Positions 1-10,512 of a stretch of 64,000 nt of DNA are shown here, piece by piece (the first letter of the stretch is position 1; every line of letters starts with the position of its first letter). Below the pieces are notes generated by a model that searched no databases, had not been told where the DNA came from, and saw only the letters and a list, made by a program, of their open reading frames with translations. The position numbers and the translations under genes were made by a program. This DNA is from Diabrotica undecimpunctata. Lineage: Eukaryota > Arthropoda > Insecta > Coleoptera > Chrysomelidae. The DNA is taken from contig NC_092811.1 in the NCBI RefSeq assembly GCF_040954645.1, positions 84,391,063 to 84,455,062 on the forward strand. Direction: 5' to 3'.

Positions 1-434
1 AGTTCTCTTTCCACGCCGGCTCTCTTAAGGACGTCATCGTTTCGAACTCTATCCACCCAAGGTATGCGCATTATTCTTCTCAATGACCACATTTCAAATG
101 CTTCAAGTTTGTTGATAGATGTTTTTTCAAAGTCCACGTTTCCATGCCATAAAGCAAGATGGACCATATGTAGCACTTGACCATTCTGTAGCGTATTTCG
201 AAATTTAGGTTTTGATTACATATGAGCGGTCTGAACTTCACAAAAGCTTGTCTTGCCATTTGTATTCGAGTTTTTATCTCTTGTTGTGGATCCGATTGGT
301 CATTGATTGTGGTGCCAAGGTATTTAAAAGTTTTCACGCGTTTTATGCGATCGTCACCTATGCATATTATCGGGTTTTCTGGAGGGTTTCTGCTAATGAC
401 CATATATTTCGTTTTCAAAATGTTGATTTTGAGG
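1..434 (-). pseudogene. LINE family A RT C-terminal region, resumes after nested insertion
   Basis: The minus-strand translation gives LKINILKTKYMVISR, then FKYLGTTIN, a YGMETWTL block and, after a frameshift near 110-130, FEMWSLRRIMRIPWVDRVRN. These are the thumb and connection motifs that follow YADD in this LINE family; the same blocks occur in the intact copy at the right edge of the window. This segment is therefore the continuation of the reverse transcriptase interrupted at 2290. It runs off the left edge, so the element's 3' end cannot be seen. Confidence 0.8.
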
Positions 435-446
435 CCATATTTTTTA
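435..446. repeat. Target-site duplication of nested LINE B, left copy
   Basis: The 12-base string CCATATTTTTTA occurs here and at 2290-2301, exactly at the two ends of the nested LINE. Removing 447-2301 restores the outer LINE reading across from GKKYG into LKIN. Confidence 0.85.
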
Positions 447-2289
447 TATATATATTGAGGGATTCTACAGTATTCACTGCCTTCCCTCGCTCAACCGTTT
501 CCATCTCTCTCTGTTGTTCCATTCTCCATCGTTCAGTGCTCTCTTACTCATGGCGTCGTCTACTTCGTTCCTCCAGGATTTTCGGGGTCGTCCTCTTTTC
601 CTCCTTCCTATGGGGCTCCATTCGGTTATTTTCTTTATCCATCTGCTGTCGCTAGTTCTTCTTACATGTCCATACCACTTAATTCTTTTTTGTTCTATAT
701 ATGTTAGTATGTCTGTTTCTGTTGATGTTCTTTGCTTTATTTCGTCATTACTTCTCCTATCCATTCTTGTTACTCTGCAGCATCTTCGCAGGCATTCCAT
801 CTCTGTTGCTACTATCTTACTGCTGGTTTTCTTGTTTATGATCCAATTTTCAGCCCCATATGTCATAATACTTCGCACTAATGTTTTATAAATCTGCGTT
901 TTTGTCTTCATATTTAAGTGTCTATCCCACCATACTGAGTTAAGTTGTCGGATTGCTGTTCTTGTTTGTCCTAATCTTTGTGTAATTTCTTCCTCTGTTG
1001 TTGCCTTTTTCGTGATTATAAACCCCAGGTATTTGAATTTATCCTTTCCTTTGATTGTTACGTTGTCATCAATCTGTAGATCTTCTATGTCTTCTTCACT
1101 TGTAGATAGGTACTCTGTTTTCGCGAGGTTAATATCTAGGCCAGCCTTGGTATATTCTTCTTGTAGTTTTTTCATCATGTAGCTGAGGTCGTCTTGGTCT
1201 TGTGCAATCACTACTTGATCGTCTGCAAAACTTAATGTATATAGGTATTCGTTCCGTACCGGTACTCCCATGCCTTCGCATTTTCTTTTCCATGTAGCTT
1301 TCTCTAAGTATATTTTGAATAGGGTTGGAGATGTGGAACAACCCTGCAGGAGCCCTTTTGTTGTGGTGAAGTCTCCTATGATTCTTGTTCCCATTTTAAT
1401 GGACACTTTATTTTCTTTATACAGAGCTTTTGTAGCTTCTATGAGTTCCGTCTGTATTTCTAATTTGTACATTGCCTCCCATAGTTCTGACCTTGGTACA
1501 GAGCCATACGCCTTTCTCAGGTCCACAAATGCCAAGTGTATATCTCTATTTTTTGCTTTTTTCTTTTCCAACAGTTGTTCCAGTGTGTATATGTGGTCTA
1601 TGCATGATCTTCCTGCCGTGAAGCCTGCCTGATCCTCTCCGATTTTGCCTTTTATCGCTTGCTCTATCTTTTCTCGTAGTATCTTCTCATATAATCTTCC
1701 TATTGATGATATTACGCTTATTCCTCTGTAGTTTTCGCATCATTTTCTATCTCCTTTCTTAAATATAGATGTCATATATGCCGCCGTCCATTCCTTTGGG
1801 AGCTGTTCTCCATTTATGGCTTTCTGAAATATCCATTGTATCATCCGGTGTAATTTTTTTGATCCGTATTTTATAAGCTCAGGTGAGATGCCTCCAGGTC
1901 CCGGTGCTTTCTTATTTTTGATTGCTTTTATGGCCGTTCTCATTTCCTTATCTGTTATTTCTATTTCTTGTTGTGGGAATCTGCTTCGTCTTCGCCTGTT
2001 TTCTTTTCCAATGAATTGTGGTCTTTGTTCTGTTAATAGTTCCTTGTAGTAGTCCTTCCATTCTTTGTCCTGTATATTTCCCAATTTAATTTTTTCTTTT
2101 GAGTTTTGTTTCAATCCTCTCAGTACTTTCCATGACTCCGAAGTTCTTGTACCTCCTATATATGTTTCAATATTTAAGCAGATTCTTTCCCATTCTTCAT
2201 TCTTTTGCTGTGTTATTTGTTTTTTCACTTCTCTATCTTTTTCTCTATATTCTTTATAAACTTCATATACTTATATTTTTTAAAATACT
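447..2289 (-). mobile_element. Nested LINE (family B), 5'-truncated, with 12-bp TSD
   Basis: A second, distinct LINE lies inside family A. It is bounded by the exact duplication CCATATTTTTTA at 435-446 and 2290-2301, and its minus-strand 3' end runs into a short TATATA tail. The open frame begins inside the reverse transcriptase finger region, so the copy lost its endonuclease by 5' truncation, the usual outcome of incomplete target-primed reverse transcription. Because it interrupts family A, it is the younger of the two. Confidence 0.85.
474..2228 (-). pseudogene. LINE family B reverse transcriptase, one in-frame stop
   Basis: One frame of about 584 codons contains a single TGA at 1740-1742, lying between FKKGDRK and CENYRGIS. 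Visible blocks: KNKKAPGPGGISPELIKYG, the CENYRGIS segment, GEDQAGFTAGRSCIDHIY, LAFVDLRKAYGSVPR (motif A), KGLLQGCSTSPTLF, and catalytic FADD. The C-terminal part carries KYLGFII, a WYGHVRR block and the GRRKRGRPRKSW basic motif typical of RTE-like LINE tails. Motif A has YGS where YDS is usual, which may weaken activity. With one stop and no frameshifts this is among the better-preserved RT genes here. The exact clade is inferred. Confidence 0.85.
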
Positions 2290-2301
2290 CCATATTTTTT
2301 A
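2290..2301. repeat. Target-site duplication of nested LINE B, right copy
   Basis: Exact copy of the 12-base string at 435-446, marking the 5' junction of the inserted minus-strand LINE. Confidence 0.85.
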
Positions 2302-3741
2302 CCTATGCTATTCAACATATCAAGTAATAACTGCTGATCTTCCAAATTGTCAGTTATAATCACTGTGTCGTCCGCATAGCGTAGGTTGCTAATTGGTATG
2401 CCGTTCACCTTAATGCCTAATTCCGTGTCTTCTAATGCTTTCGCAAATATATTTTCAACATATAAATTAAAGAGCATCGGAGTGAGTATGCAGCCTTGGC
2501 GGACACCTTTCCGGATTTCAAATTCATCCGTATATTGGTCTTGATCAATCCTCACCTTTGCCATTTGGTTCCAGTATAGATTCTGAATAATTCTGATCTT
2601 CTTCTGGTCAATGTTGGCCCTATGTAGTAGTTCCATCATGATATCATGTTTAACATTGTCAAATGCCTTCTCGTAGTCGATGAAGGTGAGGTAGACATCT
2701 TTTCGTTGATCTAAACAGTTTTGTATTAAGGTGTTCCAAACATAAAATTGCCTCTCTTGTTCCTAGTCCTCCCTTAAAACCGAATTGTGTTGACCCGCTA
2801 AGTTCTTCTAGTATCTTGTACATTCTTGAGTGTAATATCCTAAGGAAGAGTTTCAGCAAGTGACTCATTAAACTGATTAAGCGATGTTCATTGCATTTTG
2901 TGGCATTAGCTGTTTTTGGGATCATCACAAAGGATGACTGCAGCCATTCTCGCGGAATGTAACCAGTATAATAAATTCTATTGAACAGCTTTACCAAGAT
3001 TTCGATATTCTCCTCGTCTAGTAGTTTTATTGCTTCTATATTAATTTCATCTGGACCTGTTGCTTTATGCATCTTTGTGGTTCTAACTGCATATTCTATT
3101 TCACTTCGCATTATTGGTGGCCCTGATAAGTTTTCGGAAGGAAGTTTGCGCGTTGGCGGTGTTGGTCTTTCGTCATTAAAAAGTCTTTCTGCGTATTCTT
3201 TCCACGCAGTTGCTATCTCCTCTTCTGACTCTATGTATTCGTTTCTGTCGTTGCGTATTCTTGTTCTGTGGTGGCTTTTGTGGATATTCGATATTTCTTT
3301 GATCTTCTTATGTAGTCCAAAACTACCTCCTTTTTCCTGCAATTGTTCTATTTCGTTACACCTTTCCACCATCCAACGTTCTTTTGCTTTCTTAATTTTA
3401 TGGCGAATTTCTTTGTGTATCTGTTTGTATTTGTCTTGATTACGTTGTTGTTTATGTTGCCTTCGCTTTTCCATTAGATCCATAATTTCGTCCGTCATCC
3501 ATTCGTTATGCTTTCTCTTTCTGATCTGTGTTTTAACTTCCCTGTTTACTGCCAGAATCGTTCCTTTAATATCATTGACTATCTCTTCGATATCATCATT
3601 TTGTTCTATTATTCGCATTGTTTCATTATTTTGATTTGCATAACTCTTCTTCAGATTTTCGTCTCTCATCAGTTCTCTTGTATTTATAGGCGTGCTGGTG
3701 TTTGTATTTGTTCTCTTAATTTTTGCTAGTTTTAACTTCAC
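2302..3741 (-). pseudogene. LINE family A reverse transcriptase, fingers and palm
   Basis: This is RNA-dependent DNA polymerase. After a basic linker (residues rich in K, R and Q) come the conserved RT blocks: KATGPDEINIEAIKLL, the LISLMSHLLKLFLRI block, QFGFKGGLGTREAI, motif A in the form FIDYEKAFDNVKHD, GVRQGCILTPMLFNLY, and the catalytic YADD with D-D intact. A one- or two-base frameshift near 2745 separates the part before motif A from the rest. The frame is cut at about 2290 by the nested LINE and continues at 434-1. Confidence 0.85.
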
Positions 3742-4318
3742 ATCTGCTATTAGCGGATTATGATCGGATGCAATATCAGCACCTGGATATGCTGCGATTC
3801 TTTTGATAGCGTTACGAAATCTTCTGTTTATTAAAACGTAGTCAATTTGGTTTCTAATTATTCGATTTGGACGGTCTCCTGGTGATTTCTAAGTATATAA
3901 CTTACGAGGTGGGAGCTGAAACCATGTGTTCATGACGACAAAACCGTTCTCCTGGCAGAATTCACACAGCAGGTCGCCTTTTTCATTTCTAACTCCAAGG
4001 CCGTACTCTCCAATTATGTCATCATATCTTCCTTTACCCACCTTGGCGTTAAAGTCGCCCATTATTATTTTTATGTCCTCTTTCTTTGTTAGTGTTATTG
4101 CTTTTTCCAGATCTTTATAGAACTTAGTTATTTCTTCTTCTGACTTATCTGCTGTTGGTACATATGCTTGTGTCAGATTTATGTTTACTGGTTTGCCTGT
4201 CATTTTGATCAACATGACTCGTTCGGAAATTGGAACAAAATCTGTCACCGATTTACTGGTTTTCCTGTCACTCCTGCCACTCCATGTCGGTGATGTCTAT
4301 CTGTTGGGTCACTACACG
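3742..4318 (-). pseudogene. LINE family A endonuclease domain (APE type), 5'-truncated
   Basis: The domain nicks target DNA to start target-primed reverse transcription. The minus-strand translation shows the SERVMLIKM strand, the catalytic GDFNAKVG motif, a stretch reading RNQIDYVLIN, and the terminal GADIASDHN, which contains the SDH catalytic motif. All lie in the right order for an APE-family endonuclease. The first half of the domain is absent beyond about 4318. A single TAG at 3889-3891 replaces what is normally a tryptophan codon in this motif; otherwise the frame continues straight into the reverse transcriptase. The recent-looking damage suggests a young insertion. Confidence 0.8.
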
Positions 4319-4640
4319 AGGGGTTCTTATCTATGGAGTAGAAAACTGGAGCCTTACATAGGATGCCATAAAACGATTAGAGGCATTTGAAATGTGGTGC
4401 TACCGACGTATGTTGAAGGTCTCATTTTTATACACCAAACAAGTAATATAACTATTATCCAGAGGCTAAGAAAAGACAAAGACATTATTAACACCGTAAA
4501 GAACAGAAAATTGGCTTACTTAGGATTAATTGGACTGGTCTAACGTTAACTGATCTATTTCGAGCTGCTGTGAATAGAATAAGATGGATCAATGTGGTCG
4601 CCAACATCTCTCGAACATATAGAAGCATTTAAAAGATAGA
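4312..4640 (+). pseudogene. LINE RT C-terminal scrap, plus strand
   Basis: The plus-strand translation reads VLIYGVENWSLT, a stop, AIKRLEAFEMWCYRRMLKV, then after frameshifts WTGLTLTDLFRAAVNRIRW and VVANIS. These are the same C-terminal blocks as in the LINE at the right edge of the window. It abuts the 5' end of the minus-strand LINE at about 4318, so that element probably inserted into this older copy; its other half would lie left of the window. It has many stops and no function. Confidence 0.7.
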
Positions 4641-4989
4641 CCCCTATCGAATTTGTCGAAATTTATTCAAGTCTATTTAAGCAAAAAAACTTACTATAGT
4701 GGAAATCACATTCAGATGGCAGTGTAGGGATATGGGATAACAGCGTTGCCAATTTTACTGCCATTGTAAATTTTGCTACTTTTATAAAATAAGCAGGGGG
4801 TTAAACTCAGGGTAGACTAACATATGTTTAGGTAAGTTACAATTTTTAATAGAATTTTCGTGAATGAAATAAATGGTCATAATTCCTAAAATGCTATTAT
4901 ACATAATCAAGATAATTTGTTGGTTAATCTCAGCTATTAAACTATAATTGAACTACGTTAATAATTTTAAGTACATAGTTACCTTTAGT
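4641..4989. other. AT-rich spacer, nothing recognised
   Basis: No protein similarity, long repeat or RNA gene is visible on either strand. Confidence 0.5.
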
Positions 4990-5000
4990 GAGCACTTATT
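4990..5000. repeat. 11-bp target-site duplication, left copy
   Basis: GAGCACTTATT here and at 6417-6427 flanks the LINE exactly. Confidence 0.85.
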
Positions 5001-6416
5001 CTTCTTCTTCTTAAAGTGCCCTCTCCTCAATGGAGGTTGGCTACTACAATTTTAAACTCTTCTCTATCTTCAACTGTTCTTATTAGCTGTTCAAAATTTA
5101 GCCCTGTCCATTGTCGGATGTTTCTGAGCCACGATAGTCTTTTCCTTCCTAGGCCTCTCTTTCCCTCGATTTTTCCTTTCACTATAAGTTGGGCATGTTG
5201 GTACTTATTATTTCTCAGTATGTGGCCTAGGTATGATGTTTTTCCAGCTTTTACTGTGGTAAAAAGTTCTCTTTCCTTGCCTATTCTATGTAGCACTTCT
5301 TCGTTTGAGGTATGCGATGTCCATGAAATTTTGAGTATTCTCCGGTAGATCCACATTTCAAAGGCCTCCAATTTATTTACGGTTGATGTTTTAAGGGTCC
5401 ACATTTCAACTGCATATAGAAGAGTCGACCAGGCGTAGCATTTTGATAAACGTAGTCGAATTTCGAGTTTTATATGAGAATCACAAAGCAGTTTTTTTAT
5501 TTTTTCGAAAGATTTTCTGGCCTGTTCTATTCTCGATCTTATTTCTAGATCAGGATTTAGGCTGCTATCGATCCAACATCCCAGGTACTTAAATCTATTG
5601 ACCTGTTCTAAAATGTGCCCATTTATTGTGCAAGGTTGAGGTACGTTTTGGTTTTTTCGGATTGACATCACTTTGGTTTTTTTAATGTTTATTTTCATAC
5701 CAAATTGCTCACAGGTCGAGTTGGTCTTGTCGATGAGTTGTTGTAGACCTAAGTCGGAATCCGCAATTAACACTGTATCTGATACTGTTGATATTTACGC
5801 CATTCACATTGACTCCATCCTTGGAATCCTCCAATGCTTCTTTAAATAGAAACTCGGAGTAAAGATTAAACAGCAGAGGTGACAGAACACATCCTTGTCT
5901 AACTCCCCTCCTAATTTCTACTTCTGCGAATGTGGAACCTTCGATCCTAACTCTGGCGTTTTGGTTCCAGTACAAGTTTTTTAGAATTTGATGTCTTTTC
6001 CATCTAAACCGACTTCTTGCAAACGTTCTAATAGTAGGTCGTGTCTTACTCTATCAAATGCTTTTTCGAAGTCTATAACGCATATAAATATATCTTTCTG
6101 TTGGTCGTAGCATTTTTGGGCGAGAACTAGTAAACTGAACAGGGCTTCTCTCGTTCCCATGCCGGCTCTGAATCCAAACTGATCGTCTCCGATGATTGTT
6201 TCGCACTTTCTATAGATACGATTATGTACGATTTTTAGTAGGACTTTTACTGCATGACTCATCAGGCTTATCAGACGGAACTCGTTGCAGTGTTGTGGGT
6301 TTGGCTTTTTTGGTAGTGGGATGAATATTGACTCCAACCAATCTTGGGGTATTTTACCTGTATCATAAATGCGATTGAATAAAAGGACAAATATTTCGAT
6401 ATTATATCGAAATATC
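5001..6416 (-). mobile_element. LINE family A copy, 5'-truncated, (AAG)n tail and 11-bp TSD
   Basis: A minus-strand LINE copy has a perfect duplication GAGCACTTATT at 4990-5000 and 6417-6427. Its 3' end is the motif GGGCACTTTAAGAAGAAGAAG, only about 15 bases after the first ORF stop. It starts inside the reverse transcriptase, so it is 5'-truncated. The coding frame is broken near 5978 and 5740 and retains the RT core. The copy at the right edge of the window has the same 3' terminus. Confidence 0.9.
5027..6410 (-). pseudogene. LINE family A reverse transcriptase fragment with frameshifts
   Basis: RT blocks in order: IPQDWLESIFIPLPKK, FRLISLMSHAVKVLLKI, QFGFRAGMGTREALF, FICVIDFEKAFDRVRHD (motif A), YWNQNARV, GVRQGCVLSPLLFNLY, then the C-terminal FKYLGCW, YAVEMWTL and FEMWIYRRILKISW blocks ending ...VANLH-stop. 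The catalytic YADD region is disrupted: the frame shifts around 5740-5780 and reads IRYSVNCGF. A second frameshift lies at about 5978. It could not produce active enzyme. Confidence 0.85.
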
Positions 6417-6427
6417 GAGCACTTATT
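6417..6427. repeat. 11-bp target-site duplication, right copy
   Basis: Exact match to 4990-5000; marks the 5' junction of the truncated LINE. Confidence 0.85.
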
Positions 6428-6436
6428 AATAAGTAT

Positions 6437-7350
6437 TTAATGAAAGTGGTTTAAGAGAATGCCCCAAATATACAATTTGCAATTATTTTCATTTTCATAA
6501 TCTAGTTCATTTTCCGAGTCATCGTTTAATGTAATTGTAATAGGTTCAATGCCATCTTGCATGTTGTCTACTGTCCAAAAACTATTCTCCAATTTTATAA
6601 CATGGTTGAGGTAATTTTTACAATGAACCATTGTTCTGTACTCTTTCATACCGTTCATAAATCAATCAATCAATTTAAAACTTGAGTTTCTAGAAAACAC
6701 GTACCGTTTCACTTTACTCCACACCATTTTTATTGGGTTTAGTTCACAGAGATAAGCCGGAAATCTTAAGATGTGGACATCTACGCGGTATTGTTCGTCA
6801 CTGTGATTCCTGTATTTTTCAACAATATACTCAGTGCATTGTCCATTACAATCACAATCTTTTAATTTTTTGGGAGATTCTATATTAACATGTCTTCAAA
6901 CTATTTCTCAAATAGATTTCCGTTCGTCTCTTCATGGTAATCTTCAGCATCTTTTTGGCAAGAAAAGTCATGTCAGCCCCTTCAAAAAATATATCTGTTT
7001 CCTGCATCGACTAAAACAAATCTTGTCTCCTTTCCGTCCGGAGTTTTTAAACCTGTGGTAAGTCCATTTACGAAAAGCTCTCGTCTATTTTTTATGCTTC
7101 TTGCCATAATCGTCCATTGGTAGTTCCAGTTCCAAACTCACGATTTGTCCGTATAAATGGTATTGACTCCTTGATTCCTCAGCTTCTTTATTTACATGAG
7201 AAAGTGGCGTCTCCAAGCGACTATTTCTTGTTTTTCTATTAATATTGAATTTCTACCTTCTGTGTGCAAATATAGAATATGATTTTTTAAAGAATACTCA
7301 GACCACCCAAGTCAACTGTACTTTGTAATTTGCATATTCTTCCTATAAAT
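6437..7350 (-). pseudogene. DDE-superfamily transposase pseudogene (IS630-like arthropod type)
   Basis: The minus-strand frames read, in order, GRNSILIEKQEIVAWRR, GVNTIYTDKS (first catalytic D region), GKETRFVLVDAGN, DAEDYHEETN, KIVIVMDNA (second catalytic D), then, after a shift, LRFPAYLCELNPIKMVWSK, the proline-asparagine-proline region that precedes the last acidic residue. A final 73-codon frame (6437-6658) gives an acidic tail (DDSENELDYENENN) like those ending this family. At least four stops or shifts break it. The N-terminal DNA-binding part beyond about 7350 is not recognisable. Confidence 0.7.
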
Positions 7351-8828
7351 AGGCTAACTCTGGCTATCCTATGGTTTCTCCGTTAGAATTTGAGTTGAGA
7401 ATATCCCTTTTTGCCCATTACGGGAGGTGCTGCAATTTGTGATTTCTGTCACCGTCTCTGCTGGTTTAATTACCTAAATTGGGTTCAACATTTGACTGGT
7501 GTGTAAGCCAAATTCTTCTATAAGCTTCAGCCTTCATCATAAGCAAGTAGACTACACAGCCAGGTACACATACATACAAACCCTTCTTTTGCTCGATGAT
7601 TTAAGTGAAATTCTGTTTTAAGAAAATTAAAAATAGAAAAGAGACTAAATACAGTAAAGAGACATATTGAAACAGTGCATATTTCATTATTTTTATTATT
7701 TAATATTTAATGTTAACTAATATTCATGTAGTCTCAAGCTTAGACATGTTTAACCGAAGGTGGATTCACTAGACAGTAAATTTTATTTGCTCTTTTGCAT
7801 ATTTTAAACTTAACATATTTTTATATTTTCCATTTTTGCAACACAGTTAATCCATTAAAAGAAAGGCATGAGTAGGTAATTTTCTAAAGAGATCAATAAG
7901 ACATTATGTCATATAATAACTTTATCAATATCTGATATCTTTCATACGATATTTATCTTCTTTGCCTATTTTATCTGTCTATTTTGTGATAATTATAATT
8001 TTAATATATTTGAATATAGTCGATATAGTGAATTTTACCTTTTTTTATTAATGATATTTGCATTTTTTCTCTTTGATTTGTGTATATCCCATTTCTGTTT
8101 TTTTGAATTCAAACATTTAAAAATAGCGGCGCCCTTTTTTTGAAGAGTTGTTCCTTAATTTCCTTTCTTTGGTGTTTAGTATCTTTTCTTCCTTACTTTT
8201 TTAACCTCTAAGAACGACCCCGCCCATCATCTACCCGGAATGGGCAACGTATTCTAAGATTAATTCATCACAATTTAGCTCACTAGTATGGTTCAAACGT
8301 TGAACCCACTTCATAAATGAATCAGACGTAATTTGTATTGCCATTTACTTCTAACTTTTCTTACAACAAAATTATTAATATTTGTGAGAAAACACGATAA
8401 CAATATCACGAAAATGATTCATTATTTCGTTTGCAATTTGTCGTCTTGTTTGTGTTACATTCCAAGTACTTACATACCAATATCAAGTAATTAATTAAAG
8501 TATAAAAACAAACCTATAGAGTTTGATCATTGTATAATAAATATTATAGCTATTTGCAGGAAACATACAAGGTCAGTTTTCATGTTTAAGAATGCTAATG
8601 AGACATCGACGCAAACGTCATATTGTAATGCGTGATAATAATAATAGTAATTTAATTTCATAAACCAATATTATTGGTCTGTTTTGTTTTTATTTATGCT
8701 TTTTTGTATTACTGTTTAAGCACCAATTATTTTACCATTATCGTTTACTGCTGGTTTTGGCTGAATGGCTTTTGTTTATTGAATCTTGATCGGGGACAGT
8801 CCATGTTGTAACGTGTTTAAAATAAACG
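7351..8828. other. AT-rich spacer, nothing recognised
   Basis: No coding similarity is seen. A short hairpin GGTTCAAACGTTGAACC sits near 8291. The rest is low-complexity AT-rich DNA. Confidence 0.5.
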
Positions 8829-8899
8829 GTATTTTCTTTATGAGAGGTCTATAAGTCGAAGGTAACCGTATGCCATCATTGAGACAATTTGGCCTTTTT

Positions 8900-9124
8900 T
8901 CAATTTCTATGGCTTTCAAAATCAATTTTGTGACCTGTATGAAGATAATGCTGACCTAGAGCTGAAATTGAGTCGGAATTGCGAACAGAAATGGAATGTT
9001 CATAAATCCTATTTTGGATTCTAGGATTTATTTGGCCTATATAGGGTCGGGGGGCAGTCTGCACAAGGAATTTCATAAACTCTGTATTGTTCATTTGGAA
9101 TGTTGTCTTTGATTGATCGGACAA
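8900..9124 (-). pseudogene. Penelope GIY-YIG endonuclease fragment
   Basis: The frame carries PYIGQINPRIQNRIYEHS and a tail ALGQHYLHTGHKIDFES, matching the second half of a GIY-YIG nuclease, which cuts target DNA for Penelope insertion. The first half (EIPCADCPPTLY) is in the frame above it (9021-9506). The junction is a one-base shift. Confidence 0.75.
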
Positions 9125-9621
9125 GAGATGAAAGTTTTTTTTTGGGGGTAAATATTGTCTTTATTCTTCTTGATTCAAGAATTTTGTCGATATTGTCAGT
9201 GACACCTTTGATGTAAGGAAGAATAGCTTTTAGATGATTAGGGTCTGAATCTTTGGGTTGAGATTGTGTGGGAGATTGATGTCTGTGGATGCTTCTATCG
9301 ATGTGATTTTCGCGGTAACCGTTTTGGATGAGGGCTTGTTTTAAATTAGAGAACTCAGCGGATCTATTTGCATCATCACAAAGGCGTATTGATCTGGAGA
9401 CAAGCATATTAATGACTGAATAATTTGTGAAGGGGGATGATGAGAGTTGGCATGCAAGTAACGATTGGTATTGATGGGTTTTCGATAAACAGAGTTGTGA
9501 AAACATTGGGATTGGTTTTTCTGTATGATCACGTCGAGAAAGGGTAGAAATGAATCAGTTTCCACATCCATCGTAAACTGGTTACTAGGATGTATACCAT
9601 TCAGATGGGTCTGAAAATACA

Positions 9622-10164
9622 TCAAAGCACCCCTGCCAGGGGGCCAAATTTCGAATGTATCGTCAACATATCGTAGCTAACATATCGTTTGAGCATTGAT
9701 GTGGATAGTGCTCGGGTCTCGAAGTCTTTCATAAAGATATTGGCAATTGCTGGAGATAGTGAGAAGCCCATTGGGGCACCACTTATTTGCCTGTAGAATT
9801 GATTTTGGAAGATGAAATAAGTGTTGCACATACAATGTTTAATGAGAGATAAGTGGTCTTGGTGGATACTGTATTTAGTTTTCAGAATGTATACAGTTTC
9901 GTCTATAGGAATGTTTGTAAAAAGTGAAACGATATCGAAACTTACTAGAATGTCTGACGGTGACATAGGGTGTTGTTTAAGAAAAGTTCGATGAAATGAA
10001 AAGAATTTTTGACGAAGGATAAACATTTTCGGCCAGAGGTTGTAGAGTTTTGACCAATGGTTGTGTAGGGCAGTTGTGTGCACTGACAATGGGACGTAGA
10101 GGAATATAGAGTTTGTGAATTTTGAGTAGGCCATATATTCGAGGTGTTCTGAAAGACTTTTCAC
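9622..10164 (-). pseudogene. Penelope RT core (motifs A and B)
   Basis: This is a 180-codon frame of Penelope-type reverse transcriptase. The motif A aspartate is in VSFDIVSLFTN; motif B is GAPMGFSLSPAIANIFM, with GF where GS is typical. The frame goes out of register just before the catalytic YVDD, which is encoded at 9659-9670 in another frame followed by TFEIWPPG. A one-base indel around 9690 explains this. Confidence 0.8.
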
Positions 10165-10512
10165 GAAGAATTAGAGATTGTTTTATGCCAACAGGAAAAG
10201 AGGTTTTATTGAAAATGGCTTTTGTTGTTTTCTCCAGATAGTTTGTTGATTATCAGGAATTAGTCTGTAGTCTGGAGTATTAATGATATTTGAGAGTTTA
10301 TTCATATTAGAAGTGTTTAGGATGACGGTGGCATTGCCTTTATCGGCGGGATGATTTGGATTTGACTGAAGTTCTTTCAGGTTTTTTTTTTCGGGTTGGC
10401 TAATGTTCGAAGTAGGAGGCTTTGAGTTTCTAAAAACTTCTTAGAAACTCAAAACAGTTAGAAAAACTTCTTTTTTATTATTAATTTTAAGATAAGATTC
10501 TTTATAAAATTT

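Larger units (their letters stand above)
1..4318 (-). mobile_element. APE-type LINE (family A), interrupted by a nested LINE
   Basis: This is a non-LTR retrotransposon on the minus strand, reading from about 4318 down past the left window edge. It encodes an APE-type endonuclease, then a reverse transcriptase, then the usual C-terminal region, in that order. From about 4316 to 2745 the coding sequence is one frame apart from a single TAG at 3889-3891; a frameshift follows. The sequence is split at 447-2289 by a second LINE flanked by a 12-bp duplication (435-446 and 2290-2301), and the protein resumes on the far side. The endonuclease start is missing, so the copy is 5'-truncated. The layout resembles RTE/CFDP2-like elements, but the clade is an inference. 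The 3' end lies outside the window. Confidence 0.85.
8829..10440 (-). mobile_element. Penelope-like element 1 (RT plus GIY-YIG), frameshifted
   Basis: On the minus strand the protein begins with an upstream block HPADKGNATVILN (about 10350), passes VSFDIVSLFTNIPI (motif A), GAPMGFSLSPAIANIFM (motif B), and the catalytic YVDD at 9659-9670, which is in the +1 frame after a frameshift. It then reads FLPFLDVIIQK, and ends with a GIY-YIG nuclease whose halves (CADCPPTLY / YIGQINPRIQNRIYEH) lie in two frames around 9040-9060. This is the hallmark RT plus GIY-YIG order of Penelope-like retroelements. At least three frameshifts make it inactive. A 3' terminal sequence ending near 8829 recurs at 57101-57195. 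Confidence 0.85.

Noticed and set aside
212..655. Plus-strand 147-codon open frame
   Set aside because: It is antisense to two reverse transcriptase genes; its composition is a reflection of the coding strand.
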